Source of the DNA: Alkalidesulfovibrio alkalitolerans DSM 16529
Lineage (GTDB): Bacteria > Desulfobacterota > Desulfovibrionia > Desulfovibrionales > Desulfovibrionaceae
Reading direction: 5' to 3'
NCBI RefSeq assembly: GCF_000422245.1
Contig: NZ_ATHI01000026.1
Span: 248,001-312,000, forward strand
Length of the DNA stretch: 64,000 bases
Notes under the pieces: generated by a model
Told to the model about the DNA's origin: nothing
The model's input: the letters and a program-made list of their open reading frames with translations, nothing else
Database searches by the model: none
Part shown: piece by piece, positions 9,148 through 17,747 of the stretch
Numbering within the stretch: the first letter of the stretch is position 1
Layout of the letters: every line of letters begins with the position of its first letter
Position numbers and translations under genes: made by a program

Positions 9148-11631
9148 ATGCAGCTAGCCCGCTTCCTGCGCATCTGGGCCGAGCGCCTGTTCACGCCCGA
9201 GGCGTCGCTCAGGCGTCGTTACGAGGCCTTTCGACGCCTGTTGGCCCACGACAAGCGCGCCCTGGAGAGCATGACCGAGATCGAGGAGATCCATCACGGT
9301 CAGATCGCGGCCGACTGGACCAGGGTCGCGGCCTTGCAGCGCGCTTTTTCCTGGTCCGTGCACGGACTTGTGGATGCCCTGTGCGAGATGCGGCCCGGGG
9401 TCTACGAGGCGCTGCGCGAACGTCTCGACGCCATCGAGGCCGAGGTCGCGTCCGTCTTCGCATCGCTTAGAAGTCCCTTGGGGCCGCCCTACATCCTTTC
9501 CATGGCCGAGGCGGCCGGGCGGCCGGAGCTTTGCGGCGGCAAGGCCGCCGGACTCGGCCGGATCGCATCCCTTTCCATCCCCGTGCCCGAAGGCTTTGCC
9601 GTAACCACGGCGGCCTTCGAACTGTTCCTCGAACGCGGCGGCCTGACCGGCCCCGTGGAGGAAATGCTCTCCCGAGCGCGTCTGGACGATCCCGACGGCC
9701 TGGACGAGTTGTGCGCGCTCATGCAGGAGTCCCTTGACGAGGCGGAACTGCCCGATGAGGTCGCGACCGAGGTCGAGTCGGCCGTGGAACGGCTCGCCGA
9801 GTCCGGGGCCAGGCTGTTCGCGGTGCGCTCCTCGGCCGTGGGCGAGGACGGCGTGCTGTCCTACGCCGGGCTTTACGATTCGCGTCTGTTTGTGCCGAAG
9901 AACGAAGTGGCGCGCGCCCTGCGCGAGGTCTATGCCTCCAAGTACTCGCCGCGTGCCGTGACCTACAGGATACGAAACGGCGTGCCGGACGAGGAGTCTC
10001 CCATGGCGGCCTGCGTGCTGCGCATGCTCGATCCGGCCGTCTCGGGCGTGTGCTACACGGCCGACGGCCCCCCAAACGAGCCACATTTCGCGATCTTCGC
10101 CGTGTCCGGGGTGGGCGAGAAGCTCGTGGACGGGTCGGCCGATCCCGCGGTCTGGCATTTGGAGCGCGAGGCGGGCGCGGTACAAAAGCGTCCCGAAGAA
10201 GGGGCCTTGCTCGACGATTCGCATCTGCGCGACCTCTTCGCCTGGGGCATGGCCCTGGAAAAGGACGCGGGCGTGGCGCAGGACATCGAATGGTGCCTGG
10301 ATGCTTCGGGCGGTCTTTACGTGGTTCAGGCGAGGCCGTTTCGGCGCGAGGAGGCCGCGCCCTGCGATCCGAGAGTCGAGACCTGCCCCGGCATCGCCAA
10401 TCCGGTGCTCCTTTCGGGCGCGCTGACCGCCTCTGGCGGCGTGGCAGTGGGCCGGGTCCATTTTCCCTCGCACGGCGACGACGGCCGCGACATTCCGGCC
10501 GGAGCAGTGGTCGTCTGCCGTACGCTTTCGCCCCGCCTCGTCTCGGCCATGGGCCGCCTCACGGCCGTGGTCTCGCCCGCCGGGAGCCGGGCCGGGCACT
10601 TCGCCTCCGTGGCGCGTGAGCACGGAGTGCCGGTGCTCGTGGGCGCGAAAGACGTCATGAGCGCGCTCTCGCCCGGCAGGGTGGTGACCGTGGATGCGGA
10701 CGCGGGCGTGGTCTACGAGGGCGTGGTCGAGGAACTGCGCGAGCGCGCCCGGCGAGAGCGCGCGAGGCCTCCCACGCGTCTTGGCGAACGGCTGGCCCCG
10801 GTCATGCCGTCGCTTGCGCGCCTCACGCTGCTCGACCCCGAATCCCCGAGTTTTTCGCCCGAAAACTGCGAGAGCCTGCACGACATCGTGCGCTTTTGCC
10901 ACGAAAAGGGCGTGGCCGAGATGTTCAGTCTCTCGGAGGGCGGACGCGGTCTTGGCGGCGCACGGCCCCTGGCCACGAGCCTGCCGCTCTCGTTCTACGT
11001 GCTCGATCTGGACGGCGGCGTGAATTGGGACCTAGCCGACGCCTCGGTGCCTGCCGAGGCGCTTCTCTCCGCACCCATGCACGCTCTGTGGGAAGGGTTG
11101 ACCGATCCCTCCGTGACCTGGAGCGAGGGGCTCAAGCACCTCGACTGGGAACACTTCGACCGGGTCGCGGGCGGGGTTATAAGCCTCTCGGACAAGAACC
11201 TGTCGAGTTTCGCGCTGCTGGCGCGCGACTACTGTCATGCCATGATCCGCTTCGGCTACCACTTTGCCGTGGTGGACGCCCTGAGCGGAGAGCGCGACGA
11301 GGCCAATTATGTCTCTTTCCGCTTCAAGGGTGGCGGCGCGGATTTCGACCGCCGTCTGCTGCGCCTGGAATTCCTGCGCGAGGTGCTGGCCCGCCAGGGG
11401 TTTGCGATCAAGACCAGGGGCGACCTGATCGACGCCGTGTTCTCGCGGCGTCCGGCCGCCGAGACGCTTGGCGCCCTGCGCCTGCTCGGCGTTCTTCTGG
11501 GGAAGACGAGGCTTATGGACATGGCGCTTGGCGACGCGGCCCAGGCCCAGGCCCTGGCTGAGGAATTTCTTGCCCTGCATGCCGGGAATGGTCCCTCGTC
11601 CCCCTCCACATTCGATCAAAAGATGGTATAG
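9148..11631 (+). CDS. PEP/pyruvate-binding (PEP synthase-like) protein lacking the PEP barrel
   Basis: An 827-residue protein. Residues ~1-115 are helical and of no family I recognise. Residues ~120-400 are an ATP-grasp PPDK_N domain: GGKAAGLGRI (130-139), VPEGFAVTT, FAVRSSAVGEDG (224-235), QDIEWCLD (378-385), VVQARP (392-397). Residues ~430-520 are the swivelling phosphohistidine domain, with His484 in AGHFASVAREHGVP. The C-terminal ~300 residues do not show the (beta/alpha)8 PEP/pyruvate barrel of PEP synthase or PPDK; they resemble nothing I can name. The protein could thus phosphorylate its own histidine from ATP but needs another acceptor. Start at ATG 9148 behind GGGAGCGCC. Confidence 0.85.
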   Translation: MQLARFLRIWAERLFTPEASLRRRYEAFRRLLAHDKRALESMTEIEEIHHGQIAADWTRVAALQRAFSWSVHGLVDALCEMRPGVYEALRERLDAIEAEVASVFASLRSPLGPPYILSMAEAAGRPELCGGKAAGLGRIASLSIPVPEGFAVTTAAFELFLERGGLTGPVEEMLSRARLDDPDGLDELCALMQESLDEAELPDEVATEVESAVERLAESGARLFAVRSSAVGEDGVLSYAGLYDSRLFVPKNEVARALREVYASKYSPRAVTYRIRNGVPDEESPMAACVLRMLDPAVSGVCYTADGPPNEPHFAIFAVSGVGEKLVDGSADPAVWHLEREAGAVQKRPEEGALLDDSHLRDLFAWGMALEKDAGVAQDIEWCLDASGGLYVVQARPFRREEAAPCDPRVETCPGIANPVLLSGALTASGGVAVGRVHFPSHGDDGRDIPAGAVVVCRTLSPRLVSAMGRLTAVVSPAGSRAGHFASVAREHGVPVLVGAKDVMSALSPGRVVTVDADAGVVYEGVVEELRERARRERARPPTRLGERLAPVMPSLARLTLLDPESPSFSPENCESLHDIVRFCHEKGVAEMFSLSEGGRGLGGARPLATSLPLSFYVLDLDGGVNWDLADASVPAEALLSAPMHALWEGLTDPSVTWSEGLKHLDWEHFDRVAGGVISLSDKNLSSFALLARDYCHAMIRFGYHFAVVDALSGERDEANYVSFRFKGGGADFDRRLLRLEFLREVLARQGFAIKTRGDLIDAVFSRRPAAETLGALRLLGVLLGKTRLMDMALGDAAQAQALAEEFLALHAGNGPSSPSTFDQKMV

Positions 11632-11670
11632 GATCGAAAAAGGAAGGATCCATTGATGTTTTCGATTTCA

Positions 11671-11793
11671 CAGGCCGTTCAAAAAAATCCAGATGCGCGG
11701 CGCAAGCAAGGTTCAGGGTCGGCGAGCGGCAACGTTACGCGAGAGTTTGAGCGTTTTGCGGCACCGAGGCAGCTTGGATTTTTGGGGTGGCCT
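11671..11793 (-). repeat. Long palindromic intergenic repeat, copy A (diverged)
   Basis: About 123 bases between the PEP-like gene and the lipoprotein gene. Read on the minus strand it aligns with the copy at 25240-25363: it starts CAGGCCACCCCAAAAATCC and ends TTTTTTTGAACGGCCTG. It is the most diverged of the five copies, and the central hairpin is partly lost. The lipoprotein ribosome-binding site begins directly at its edge. Confidence 0.8.
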
Positions 11794-11810
11794 GAAAAAG
11801 GAGAAACCAT

Positions 11811-12188
11811 ATGAAGCGGATATGTTTCATCATCTTGGTCGTGGGTTTTGCGACCTTCGGGATTGGAGCCTGCGGCAAGCCGCCGCCCATGACGCTTTCG
11901 GACTTCCGCTGGGAATGCAACATGGCGGGCCGCACCGGCGGCACGCAGTTGCGGGACGGGTCCGACGGCGGCCCCACCGGCTGCGACCCCTTTGCCCAGG
12001 CGGAGATCTGCCGCGGATATTCCAGCCGCATCGAGGCCTTCAGCGGCACCCTCGACGAATGTCTGCAAATGTGCCGCGACGCGTCAGCGGAAATGTACTC
12101 GCAGCAGGTCTACCACTGGACCTGCCAGGAAGTTGCCAATCAGGTCGCGACGACCTGCACGCTGTACTGCCGCCGCAACTACCAATAA
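11811..12188 (+). CDS. Cys-rich predicted lipoprotein of unknown function
   Basis: 125 residues. A basic start and hydrophobic stretch (residues 2-16) lead to the lipobox IGAC, with the lipidated Cys at 21. The mature part carries eight more cysteines, in pairs with acidic and aromatic spacing (for example ECLQMC and TCTLYC), suggesting up to four disulfides in a small secreted domain anchored to a membrane. I do not recognise the family. Ribosome-binding site AAAGGAGAAACC precedes the ATG. It is followed by the aroma-synthesis genes after 157 bases, without obvious functional link. Confidence 0.8.
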   Translation: MKRICFIILVVGFATFGIGACGKPPPMTLSDFRWECNMAGRTGGTQLRDGSDGGPTGCDPFAQAEICRGYSSRIEAFSGTLDECLQMCRDASAEMYSQQVYHWTCQEVANQVATTCTLYCRRNYQ

Positions 12189-12345
12189 ACGGCCGACAGC
12201 CAGGCATTGGGCGGGACGTCTGTTTCGGACCGGTCGGGCGTGCTTGCGGGCCGCCCGGAAAGGGCCTAGCATGCGTTCCGGCAGCCTCGTAAACCGCGAT
12301 CTCCGGTTCACGTCACGGCCGCACATCGAACGCGAGGACATCCTG

Positions 12346-13428
12346 ATGACAGTGAAGATCAAGGCCCAGGGCCTGCGCGACTGGGGCATTCCCTTCGGCG
12401 ACTATCTCGTCGTTGCAGGGCCGTGCAGCGCCGAAACCGAGGATCAGGTGCACGCCACCGTGGCCGAACTGGCCAAACAGCCCGTGAACATGCTGCGCGC
12501 GGGCATCTGGAAGCCGCGCACCCGCCCTGGCTGCTTCGAGGGCGTTGGCGAGCCCGGACTTTACTGGCTCAAGGACGCGGGCCGGGCCGCCGGGCTGCCC
12601 GTGACCACGGAAGTGGCCACCACCCAGCACGTGGAACAGGCGCTCAAGGCTGGCATCGACGTGCTGTGGATCGGCGCGCGGACCACGGTGAACCCCTTCT
12701 CCGTGCAGCCCATCGCCGATGCGCTCAAGGGCGTGGACATCCCGGTGATGGTCAAGAATCCCATCAACCCGGACATCGAGCTCTGGCTCGGGGCCCTGGA
12801 GCGGCTGAACGCGGCGGGAGTGAGCAAGCTCGTCGCCATCCACCGGGGCTTCACGGCCTACAAGAAGTCGCGTTTCCGCAACAAGCCCAACTGGAAGATT
12901 CCCATCGAACTCAGGCGGCGGGTGCCCAGCCTGCCCATCATCTGCGATCCCTCGCACATCGCGGGCACGCGCAAGCTCGTGCCCGAGGTTTCGCAGACCG
13001 CGCTGGATCTGACTTTCGACGGATTGATGGTCGAGTCGCACATCGACCCGGACGTGGCACTCTCCGACGCCAAACAGCAGCTCAAGCCAGCCGAACTCGG
13101 CCGGATGCTGGCCGGGCTCATGCCCATGCGCTCGACCCCGTCTGAGGACGAACTGGCCTATATCCAGGGGCTTCGCAACATCATCGACCAACTCGACACG
13201 ACGCTCATCGGCCTGCTCAAGCAGCGCATGGACATCGCCACGGAGATCGGCCGCTTCAAGCGCAAGACGCGGCTGACCCTGTTCCAGCCCAAGCGCTGGA
13301 AGGAGACGCTCACGACGCGCATCAGGAAGGGCAAGGATCTGGGACTGGACGAGGAGTTTTTGCTGCGCGTCTATCAGTATATCCACGAGGAATCCATCCG
13401 CCACCAGGAAGAAGGGGCCAAGGACTAG
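12346..13428 (+). CDS. DAHP synthase (class I-beta) fused to chorismate mutase
   Basis: 360 residues with two domains. Residues ~1-265 form a KDO8P/DAHP synthase barrel without the ACT or N-terminal extensions of the E. coli enzymes: AGPCSAE (24-30), RAGIWKPRTRP (51-61), WIGARTT, CDPSHIAGTR (200-209), VESHIDPDVALSDAKQ. Residues ~270-360 form an AroQ-type chorismate mutase with LRNIIDQLDTTLIGLL, QRMDIATEIGRFK and Arg/Lys near the C terminus. It condenses PEP with erythrose 4-phosphate, and the mutase part may also confer feedback by prephenate or chorismate. Start at ATG 12346 behind GAGGACATCCTG. The stop is 4 bases before aroB. Confidence 0.93.
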   Translation: MTVKIKAQGLRDWGIPFGDYLVVAGPCSAETEDQVHATVAELAKQPVNMLRAGIWKPRTRPGCFEGVGEPGLYWLKDAGRAAGLPVTTEVATTQHVEQALKAGIDVLWIGARTTVNPFSVQPIADALKGVDIPVMVKNPINPDIELWLGALERLNAAGVSKLVAIHRGFTAYKKSRFRNKPNWKIPIELRRRVPSLPIICDPSHIAGTRKLVPEVSQTALDLTFDGLMVESHIDPDVALSDAKQQLKPAELGRMLAGLMPMRSTPSEDELAYIQGLRNIIDQLDTTLIGLLKQRMDIATEIGRFKRKTRLTLFQPKRWKETLTTRIRKGKDLGLDEEFLLRVYQYIHEESIRHQEEGAKD

Positions 13429-13432
13429 CCCT

Positions 13433-14530
13433 ATGCGACGCATCAGGGTTTCGCTTCGCAAGGAGGTGGACGCCTCCTACGACATTGTGGTCGAGGCGGG
13501 GCTCATGGATCGCCTGGCAAAGGAGCTTTCGGGCCTCGTTTCGGGCGGGCGCTGCGCCGTGGTCTGCGACTTCACCACGCGCGAGTTGTTCGTCCCGGCG
13601 CTGCTCGATCGCGCCGAGGATGCAGGGCTCTCCTGCGACGTGCTGGACGTGCCGCCGGGCGAAGCCAGCAAGTCGCTGGCCGTGTTCGAGGGGCTGCTTG
13701 GCCGCCTGCGCGACCTGCGCTATACGCGCAAGGATTTCGTGCTGGCCCTGGGCGGCGGCATGGTCGGCGACCTGGCCGGGTTCACGGCCGGATGCTACAT
13801 GCGCGGCCTGCCCGTGGTCCAGGCGCCCACCACGCTGCTCTCCCAGGTGGATTCGAGCGTGGGCGGCAAGGTGGCCGTGAACCTACCCGGCGCCAAGAAC
13901 TACGTCGGGCTCTTCCACCAGCCGAAAAAAGTCCTCATCGACGTGCGCACCTTGCAAAGCCTTCCCCGGCGCGAGCTTTTGAGCGGTCTGGCCGAGGTGA
14001 TCAAGCACGCGGTCATCGCCGACGCCGGGTTCTTCGAGTTCCTGGAGCAAGGCCGGGAGGCGCTCTTGACCCTGGACGAGGAGGCCGTGGTCCGGACCGT
14101 GGCCACCTGCTGCGCCATCAAGGCGGGCATCGTGGAGCGCGACGAGCGCGAGGCCGGGCCGCGCATGGTCCTCAATTACGGCCACACGATCGGCCACGCC
14201 ATCGAGGACGCGGCCGGATACGCCCTGACGCACGGCGAGTGCGTGGCCTACGGCATGCGAGCGGAGGCCAGGATAGCGAATGCCCTGGGACTTTTTCCGG
14301 AAAGCGATCTGGCCCGCCAGGAGCGCCTTCTGGACGGCTACGGGTTGGCGCTCGATCCGCTGGACATGGACCCGGAGCGGCTGATCGACCTGGCGCATGG
14401 CGACAAGAAAAACGCGGGCGGCCGCATCACCTTCATCCTGCCCACGGCCATCGGCCAGACGACCCGGCGCGACGACGTGCCCCTCGACCTCGTGCGCGAG
14501 GTTTTGGAGGCCACGCTCGCCCGCGCCTGA
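13433..14530 (+). CDS. aroB: 3-Dehydroquinate synthase
   Basis: A 365-residue NAD- and zinc-dependent enzyme for the second shikimate step. Seen: LALGGGMVGDLAGF (105-118) for NAD binding, TLLSQVDSSVGGK (134-146), and the metal ligands Glu188 (LAEVIKHA), His251 (NYGHTIGHA) and His267 (LTHGECVAYGM). It is the classical AroB and not the archaeal-type AroB'. It begins four bases after the DAHP synthase/chorismate mutase gene, giving a two-gene unit for entry to the shikimate pathway. Confidence 0.97.
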   Translation: MRRIRVSLRKEVDASYDIVVEAGLMDRLAKELSGLVSGGRCAVVCDFTTRELFVPALLDRAEDAGLSCDVLDVPPGEASKSLAVFEGLLGRLRDLRYTRKDFVLALGGGMVGDLAGFTAGCYMRGLPVVQAPTTLLSQVDSSVGGKVAVNLPGAKNYVGLFHQPKKVLIDVRTLQSLPRRELLSGLAEVIKHAVIADAGFFEFLEQGREALLTLDEEAVVRTVATCCAIKAGIVERDEREAGPRMVLNYGHTIGHAIEDAAGYALTHGECVAYGMRAEARIANALGLFPESDLARQERLLDGYGLALDPLDMDPERLIDLAHGDKKNAGGRITFILPTAIGQTTRRDDVPLDLVREVLEATLARA

Positions 14531-14655
14531 CAGGCCGTTGAAAAGAAGCCCTCTGCCGCGCTGCCGAAAAAATTCAAGGCCGACGTGCACGCCGTGTCAC
14601 GTCGGACTTTGCGCTTTTTTCGCGCCGTGCATCCGCCACGTTTTGAACAGGTTTG
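14531..14655 (+). repeat. Long palindromic intergenic repeat, copy B
   Basis: It starts CAGGCCGTTGAAAAGAAGCC directly after the aroB stop and ends CGTTTTGAACAGGTTTG just before the nitroreductase stop. It lies between convergent genes, where its hairpin could end transcription from both sides. The centre (ACGTGCACGCCGTGTCACGT) keeps the self-complementary design with a different sequence. Confidence 0.85.
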
Positions 14656-14680
14656 CGGGGCGGCGGTTTGCAATGCCTTT

Positions 14681-15196
14681 TCAGGCGCGGTAGCCGTTGC
14701 GGTGGATCTTGGCCTCGTCGTAGCGGTCGCGGTGCTTGGGTCGTTGTCCGGGCCTGCCGATGACCACGAAGCCCAGCGGGATGATGTGGTGCGGCAGGGA
14801 CAAAAGCTTCTTGAAGCCCAGCACCCTGTCGGGCATGGGGTAGACGCCGGTCCAGACCGCGCCGTAGCCAAGCCCGTGGGCCGCGAGCAGGAGGTTCTGG
14901 ATGGCCGCGGAGCAGTCCTGCACCCAGTAGCCGGGGTACTTCTCCTGCGAGAGGTCGCCACAGACCAGCACACCGAGCGGGGCCTGCTTGGCCATGGCCG
15001 CGTAGGGGCTGAATTCGGGCACGGCGTCCAGGATGGCGCGGTCGTCCACGACCACGAACTGCCAGGGCTGGGCGTTGCCTGCGCTTGGGGCCATCATGGC
15101 CGCGCGCAACATCTCCTCCAAATCCTCGGGCGTCACCTCGCCGGGCGCGAAGGCCCGGATGCTTCGCCGCGTGAGCATGGCTTCGAAAACGTCCAT
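14681..15196 (-). CDS. Nitroreductase-family flavoprotein
   Basis: 171 residues, the usual size for small FMN nitroreductases. Seen: RRSIRAF at 11-17 and APSAGNAQPWQFVVV for FMN phosphate and ring binding, and GLGYGAVWTGVYP. Such enzymes reduce nitro groups, quinones or enones with NAD(P)H; the physiological substrate cannot be read from sequence. Start at ATG 15196 behind GAGGAGAAACC. It lies 20 bases downstream of the H-NOX chemoreceptor gene and probably shares its transcript. Confidence 0.92.
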   Translation of the reverse strand: MDVFEAMLTRRSIRAFAPGEVTPEDLEEMLRAAMMAPSAGNAQPWQFVVVDDRAILDAVPEFSPYAAMAKQAPLGVLVCGDLSQEKYPGYWVQDCSAAIQNLLLAAHGLGYGAVWTGVYPMPDRVLGFKKLLSLPHHIIPLGFVVIGRPGQRPKHRDRYDEAKIHRNGYRA

Positions 15197-15216
15197 GGTT
15201 TCTCCTCGCTGATTTT

Positions 15217-17199
15217 TCAACCGAACCTGATCTCGGCCCGGGCCGTCTCCGCGTCCAGGGGTTTGACCGTGATCCGGGCGCGGGTCTTAAAGTGCGCCGC
15301 CATGCCGTTCAGGATGCCCTCGAAGTAGTCGAACAGGCCGCGCGCGGAGCGGTAGTTCATGAACAGGACGTCGCCCTTGTCCTCGAAGGTGAAGCGCGGC
15401 GGAAGCACGCCGGGCATGTCGCGCGTGACCTGGGCGTGGGTTTCGTTCATGGCGAGCAGGAAATCCTTGAACGAGTCGGTCTTGAAGTATTTGCGATAAT
15501 ACTTGGCGAACTGGGCCGGGGTGTGGAAGCCCAGTTCGTAGAGCAGCTTTTTCATAGGCTGGCCCGAGTGGCGCGCCGCGCTCTCTGCCATCTGCCGGAT
15601 GATGTCGCCGGGATAGCTCTCCTGGGGCAGGAACACGGGCTCGCCCAGATCCTTGTGCACGGCCGCGTAAACCTTCTCGCCCAGCGCCTGGCGCAGGTGC
15701 TCCTGCATGAGCTTGGGCAGGATGCCCTTCATCAGCCCGCCCTTGCCGCTGGCGGCAGGGCGCGGGGTCTCGCCCCGCGCCGTCTGTCCGCCGATGCGCC
15801 GCGAAAGGGCCAGAAGCTCCTGGGAGTAGCGGGCCAGATCCTTGGTCGCCTGAGCCTGCTGGTCCGCGCCTTCGTAGGCGTCGCGGGCGATCTCGGCCAT
15901 CTCGCCGGTGCTGGCCTTGATCTCCTCGGCGGCGGCCGCCTGGGCCTCCGAGGCCGAGGCGATCTGCCGCACGCGGCTTGCGGCCCGCTCCACCAATTCC
16001 TTGATGTGCTCCAGCGATTCTCCGACTTGGTTCGAGATGTCCGTGCTCTCGGCCACGCGTCCGGCCGTCTGCTCCATGGAGGACACGGCCTGCGAGGAGC
16101 CGGCCTGGATCTCGCGCACGGCCTGGGCCACTTCCTTGGTTGCGGTCATGGTTTTTTCGGCAAGCTTGCGCACCTCGTCCGCGACCACGGCAAAACCACG
16201 GCCAGCGTCGCCTGCCCGCGCGGCCTCGATGGCGGCGTTGAGGGCCAGGAGGTTGGTCTGGTCCGCGATGTCGTTGATCACGCCGATGACGTCGCCGATG
16301 CGGCCCGCCCGCTCGTCCAGGGCGCGCAACACGTCGGCCAGTTTGCGCGCGGATTCGGCCACGGCGTTGATGCCCGAGAGCGAGCGCTGCACCAGTTCCA
16401 CGCCGGAAAATGCCGCCTCCCTGGCTTCTTCCGTGGCGTCCGAGGCCCCGGAGGCGTTGGCCGCCACGTCGAAAATGGAGGCCGAGACCGTCTCGGCGCT
16501 GGCGGCCACGGCGTCGGTTTGCTCTTTTTGACGGCGAGAGTTTCCGGCCTGTTCCTCGGCCGAGGCGCTCATCAACTCCGAAGCCGAAGCGAGTTGCTGG
16601 GCCAGTTGCACGATGGATCCTGCGGCCTCGGCAAATTCCTTGGCCCGGGCCTCGGCTTCCGCCACGGCCGCCAGCGCCTTGGAGCGGTCCTCGAGGACGA
16701 GCAGGAAATGGCCTTCCTCGCCCGGCAGGGGCAGGGCGGTGGCCGTCACCGGACGTGAACCGAGCGTTCCCTCGCGCGGCGCGCGCGCCTGGGCGAAGAG
16801 CCCTGCCAGGTCGCCGCCATCGAGGCGCAGAGTGTCCTTGAGGGAGCGTGAACCGGCTTGTGGAGCCAGGGCCTCGAATCCTCGGCTCACGAGGCGCGGC
16901 GCGTAATCGGGGCCGAAGAGCCCGAGCGGCAGGGGGCTCTCGCCAAGAGCCGACTGAAGTCCCTTGAGCTTGGCCTCGGCCAGGGCGGCGGCCGACTGGG
17001 CGGAGGCCGCCGTCTCGTCCACAAGGGCCGCGCGCCGGGAGGCGGACAGGCCGATGAAGACCGCGCCCGCAAGGGCGAGAACCGCGAGCGAGACGGCCAG
17101 CCACAGGGAGGGCAGGGTCTGGGCCGCGAGGATGGATGCGGCCGCAAATATTCCCAAGGCGATAACGGGCAGGGCGCTTGGTTGGACGTCGCGGGACAT
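15217..17199 (-). CDS. Methyl-accepting chemotaxis protein with C-terminal H-NOX domain
   Basis: 660 residues. Two TM helices (~11-28 and 30-52) with almost no periplasmic loop, a PAS-like segment (~85-175), then a methyl-accepting signalling domain (~195-460) with the conserved hairpin tip [19 protein letters not shown] around residue 320. Residues 490-660 form a full H-NOX haem domain: proximal His588 in NETHAQVTR, the Pro pair at 600-601 in VLPPRF, and the YxSxR porphyrin-binding motif at 616-620 (YRSAR). H-NOX binds NO (and in some anaerobes O2), so this receptor should steer motility in response to NO or O2. Described H-NOX receptors of clostridia place the domain at the N terminus; here it is at the far end. 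Start at ATG 17199 behind GGGGGAGAACC. Confidence 0.94.
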   Translation of the reverse strand: MSRDVQPSALPVIALGIFAAASILAAQTLPSLWLAVSLAVLALAGAVFIGLSASRRAALVDETAASAQSAAALAEAKLKGLQSALGESPLPLGLFGPDYAPRLVSRGFEALAPQAGSRSLKDTLRLDGGDLAGLFAQARAPREGTLGSRPVTATALPLPGEEGHFLLVLEDRSKALAAVAEAEARAKEFAEAAGSIVQLAQQLASASELMSASAEEQAGNSRRQKEQTDAVAASAETVSASIFDVAANASGASDATEEAREAAFSGVELVQRSLSGINAVAESARKLADVLRALDERAGRIGDVIGVINDIADQTNLLALNAAIEAARAGDAGRGFAVVADEVRKLAEKTMTATKEVAQAVREIQAGSSQAVSSMEQTAGRVAESTDISNQVGESLEHIKELVERAASRVRQIASASEAQAAAAEEIKASTGEMAEIARDAYEGADQQAQATKDLARYSQELLALSRRIGGQTARGETPRPAASGKGGLMKGILPKLMQEHLRQALGEKVYAAVHKDLGEPVFLPQESYPGDIIRQMAESAARHSGQPMKKLLYELGFHTPAQFAKYYRKYFKTDSFKDFLLAMNETHAQVTRDMPGVLPPRFTFEDKGDVLFMNYRSARGLFDYFEGILNGMAAHFKTRARITVKPLDAETARAEIRFG

Positions 17200-17289
17200 G
17201 GTTCTCCCCCTGGGCGTGATGTGCATCGTTTCGTGCGTGTCGGGTCCGCTCCGGCCCCTCGACCGGGGGCGGAAGCGGCGAAGTCCCGC

Positions 17290-17736
17290 CTAGATCGCGC
17301 GGGCCAGGGCCACGGCCCAGGTTTCGACCAGATTCTTGGACTTGGCCGGGTCGCGGTCGATCTTCAGGGGCTCGGCGATGATGGTCGCGCCCCGCTGCCG
17401 GACGCGCTCGGCCACGAAGTCCACGGCCTTGGCGAAACGGTCGTAGCCGGTGTCGCCGCAGCCGAAGACCGCGACGCGGCGGCCAGCGAGATCGACCCCG
17501 GCCAAGTCGGCGTAGAAGCGCTTGAAGTCCTCACAGACCTCCTCGTCGATGGCTCCCCAGGTGGAAACCCCGAGCAGCAGCGCGTCGTAGGGCTCGCCGA
17601 GGATTTCGACTCCGGTTTCGGTCACGTCGAGCACGCGGACTTCATGCCCGCCTTCGACCATGTTCGCGGCGATCATCTCCGCCGCGCGTCTGGTGTTGCC
17701 TGTTTCGCTGCCGTAGATGATGAGCGCCTGAGCCAT
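17290..17736 (-). CDS. Flavodoxin, short-chain
   Basis: 148 residues, the same length as D. vulgaris flavodoxin and aligned with it throughout. The FMN phosphate loop is GSETGNT (10-16); the ring is held by Trp in GVSTWG and Tyr in FGCGDTGYDRF. It carries single electrons in place of ferredoxin under iron limitation or between hydrogenase and other enzymes. Start at ATG 17736 behind GAAGGAGGCGGTC. The gene lies 11 bases downstream of thiM on the same strand. Confidence 0.95.
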   Translation of the reverse strand: MAQALIIYGSETGNTRRAAEMIAANMVEGGHEVRVLDVTETGVEILGEPYDALLLGVSTWGAIDEEVCEDFKRFYADLAGVDLAGRRVAVFGCGDTGYDRFAKAVDFVAERVRQRGATIIAEPLKIDRDPAKSKNLVETWAVALARAI

Positions 17737-17747
17737 GACCGCCTCCT

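Noticed and set aside
11671-11793. A small gene between the PEP-like protein and the lipoprotein
   Set aside because: Open frames there only translate the diverged repeat copy A, and none has a ribosome-binding site.
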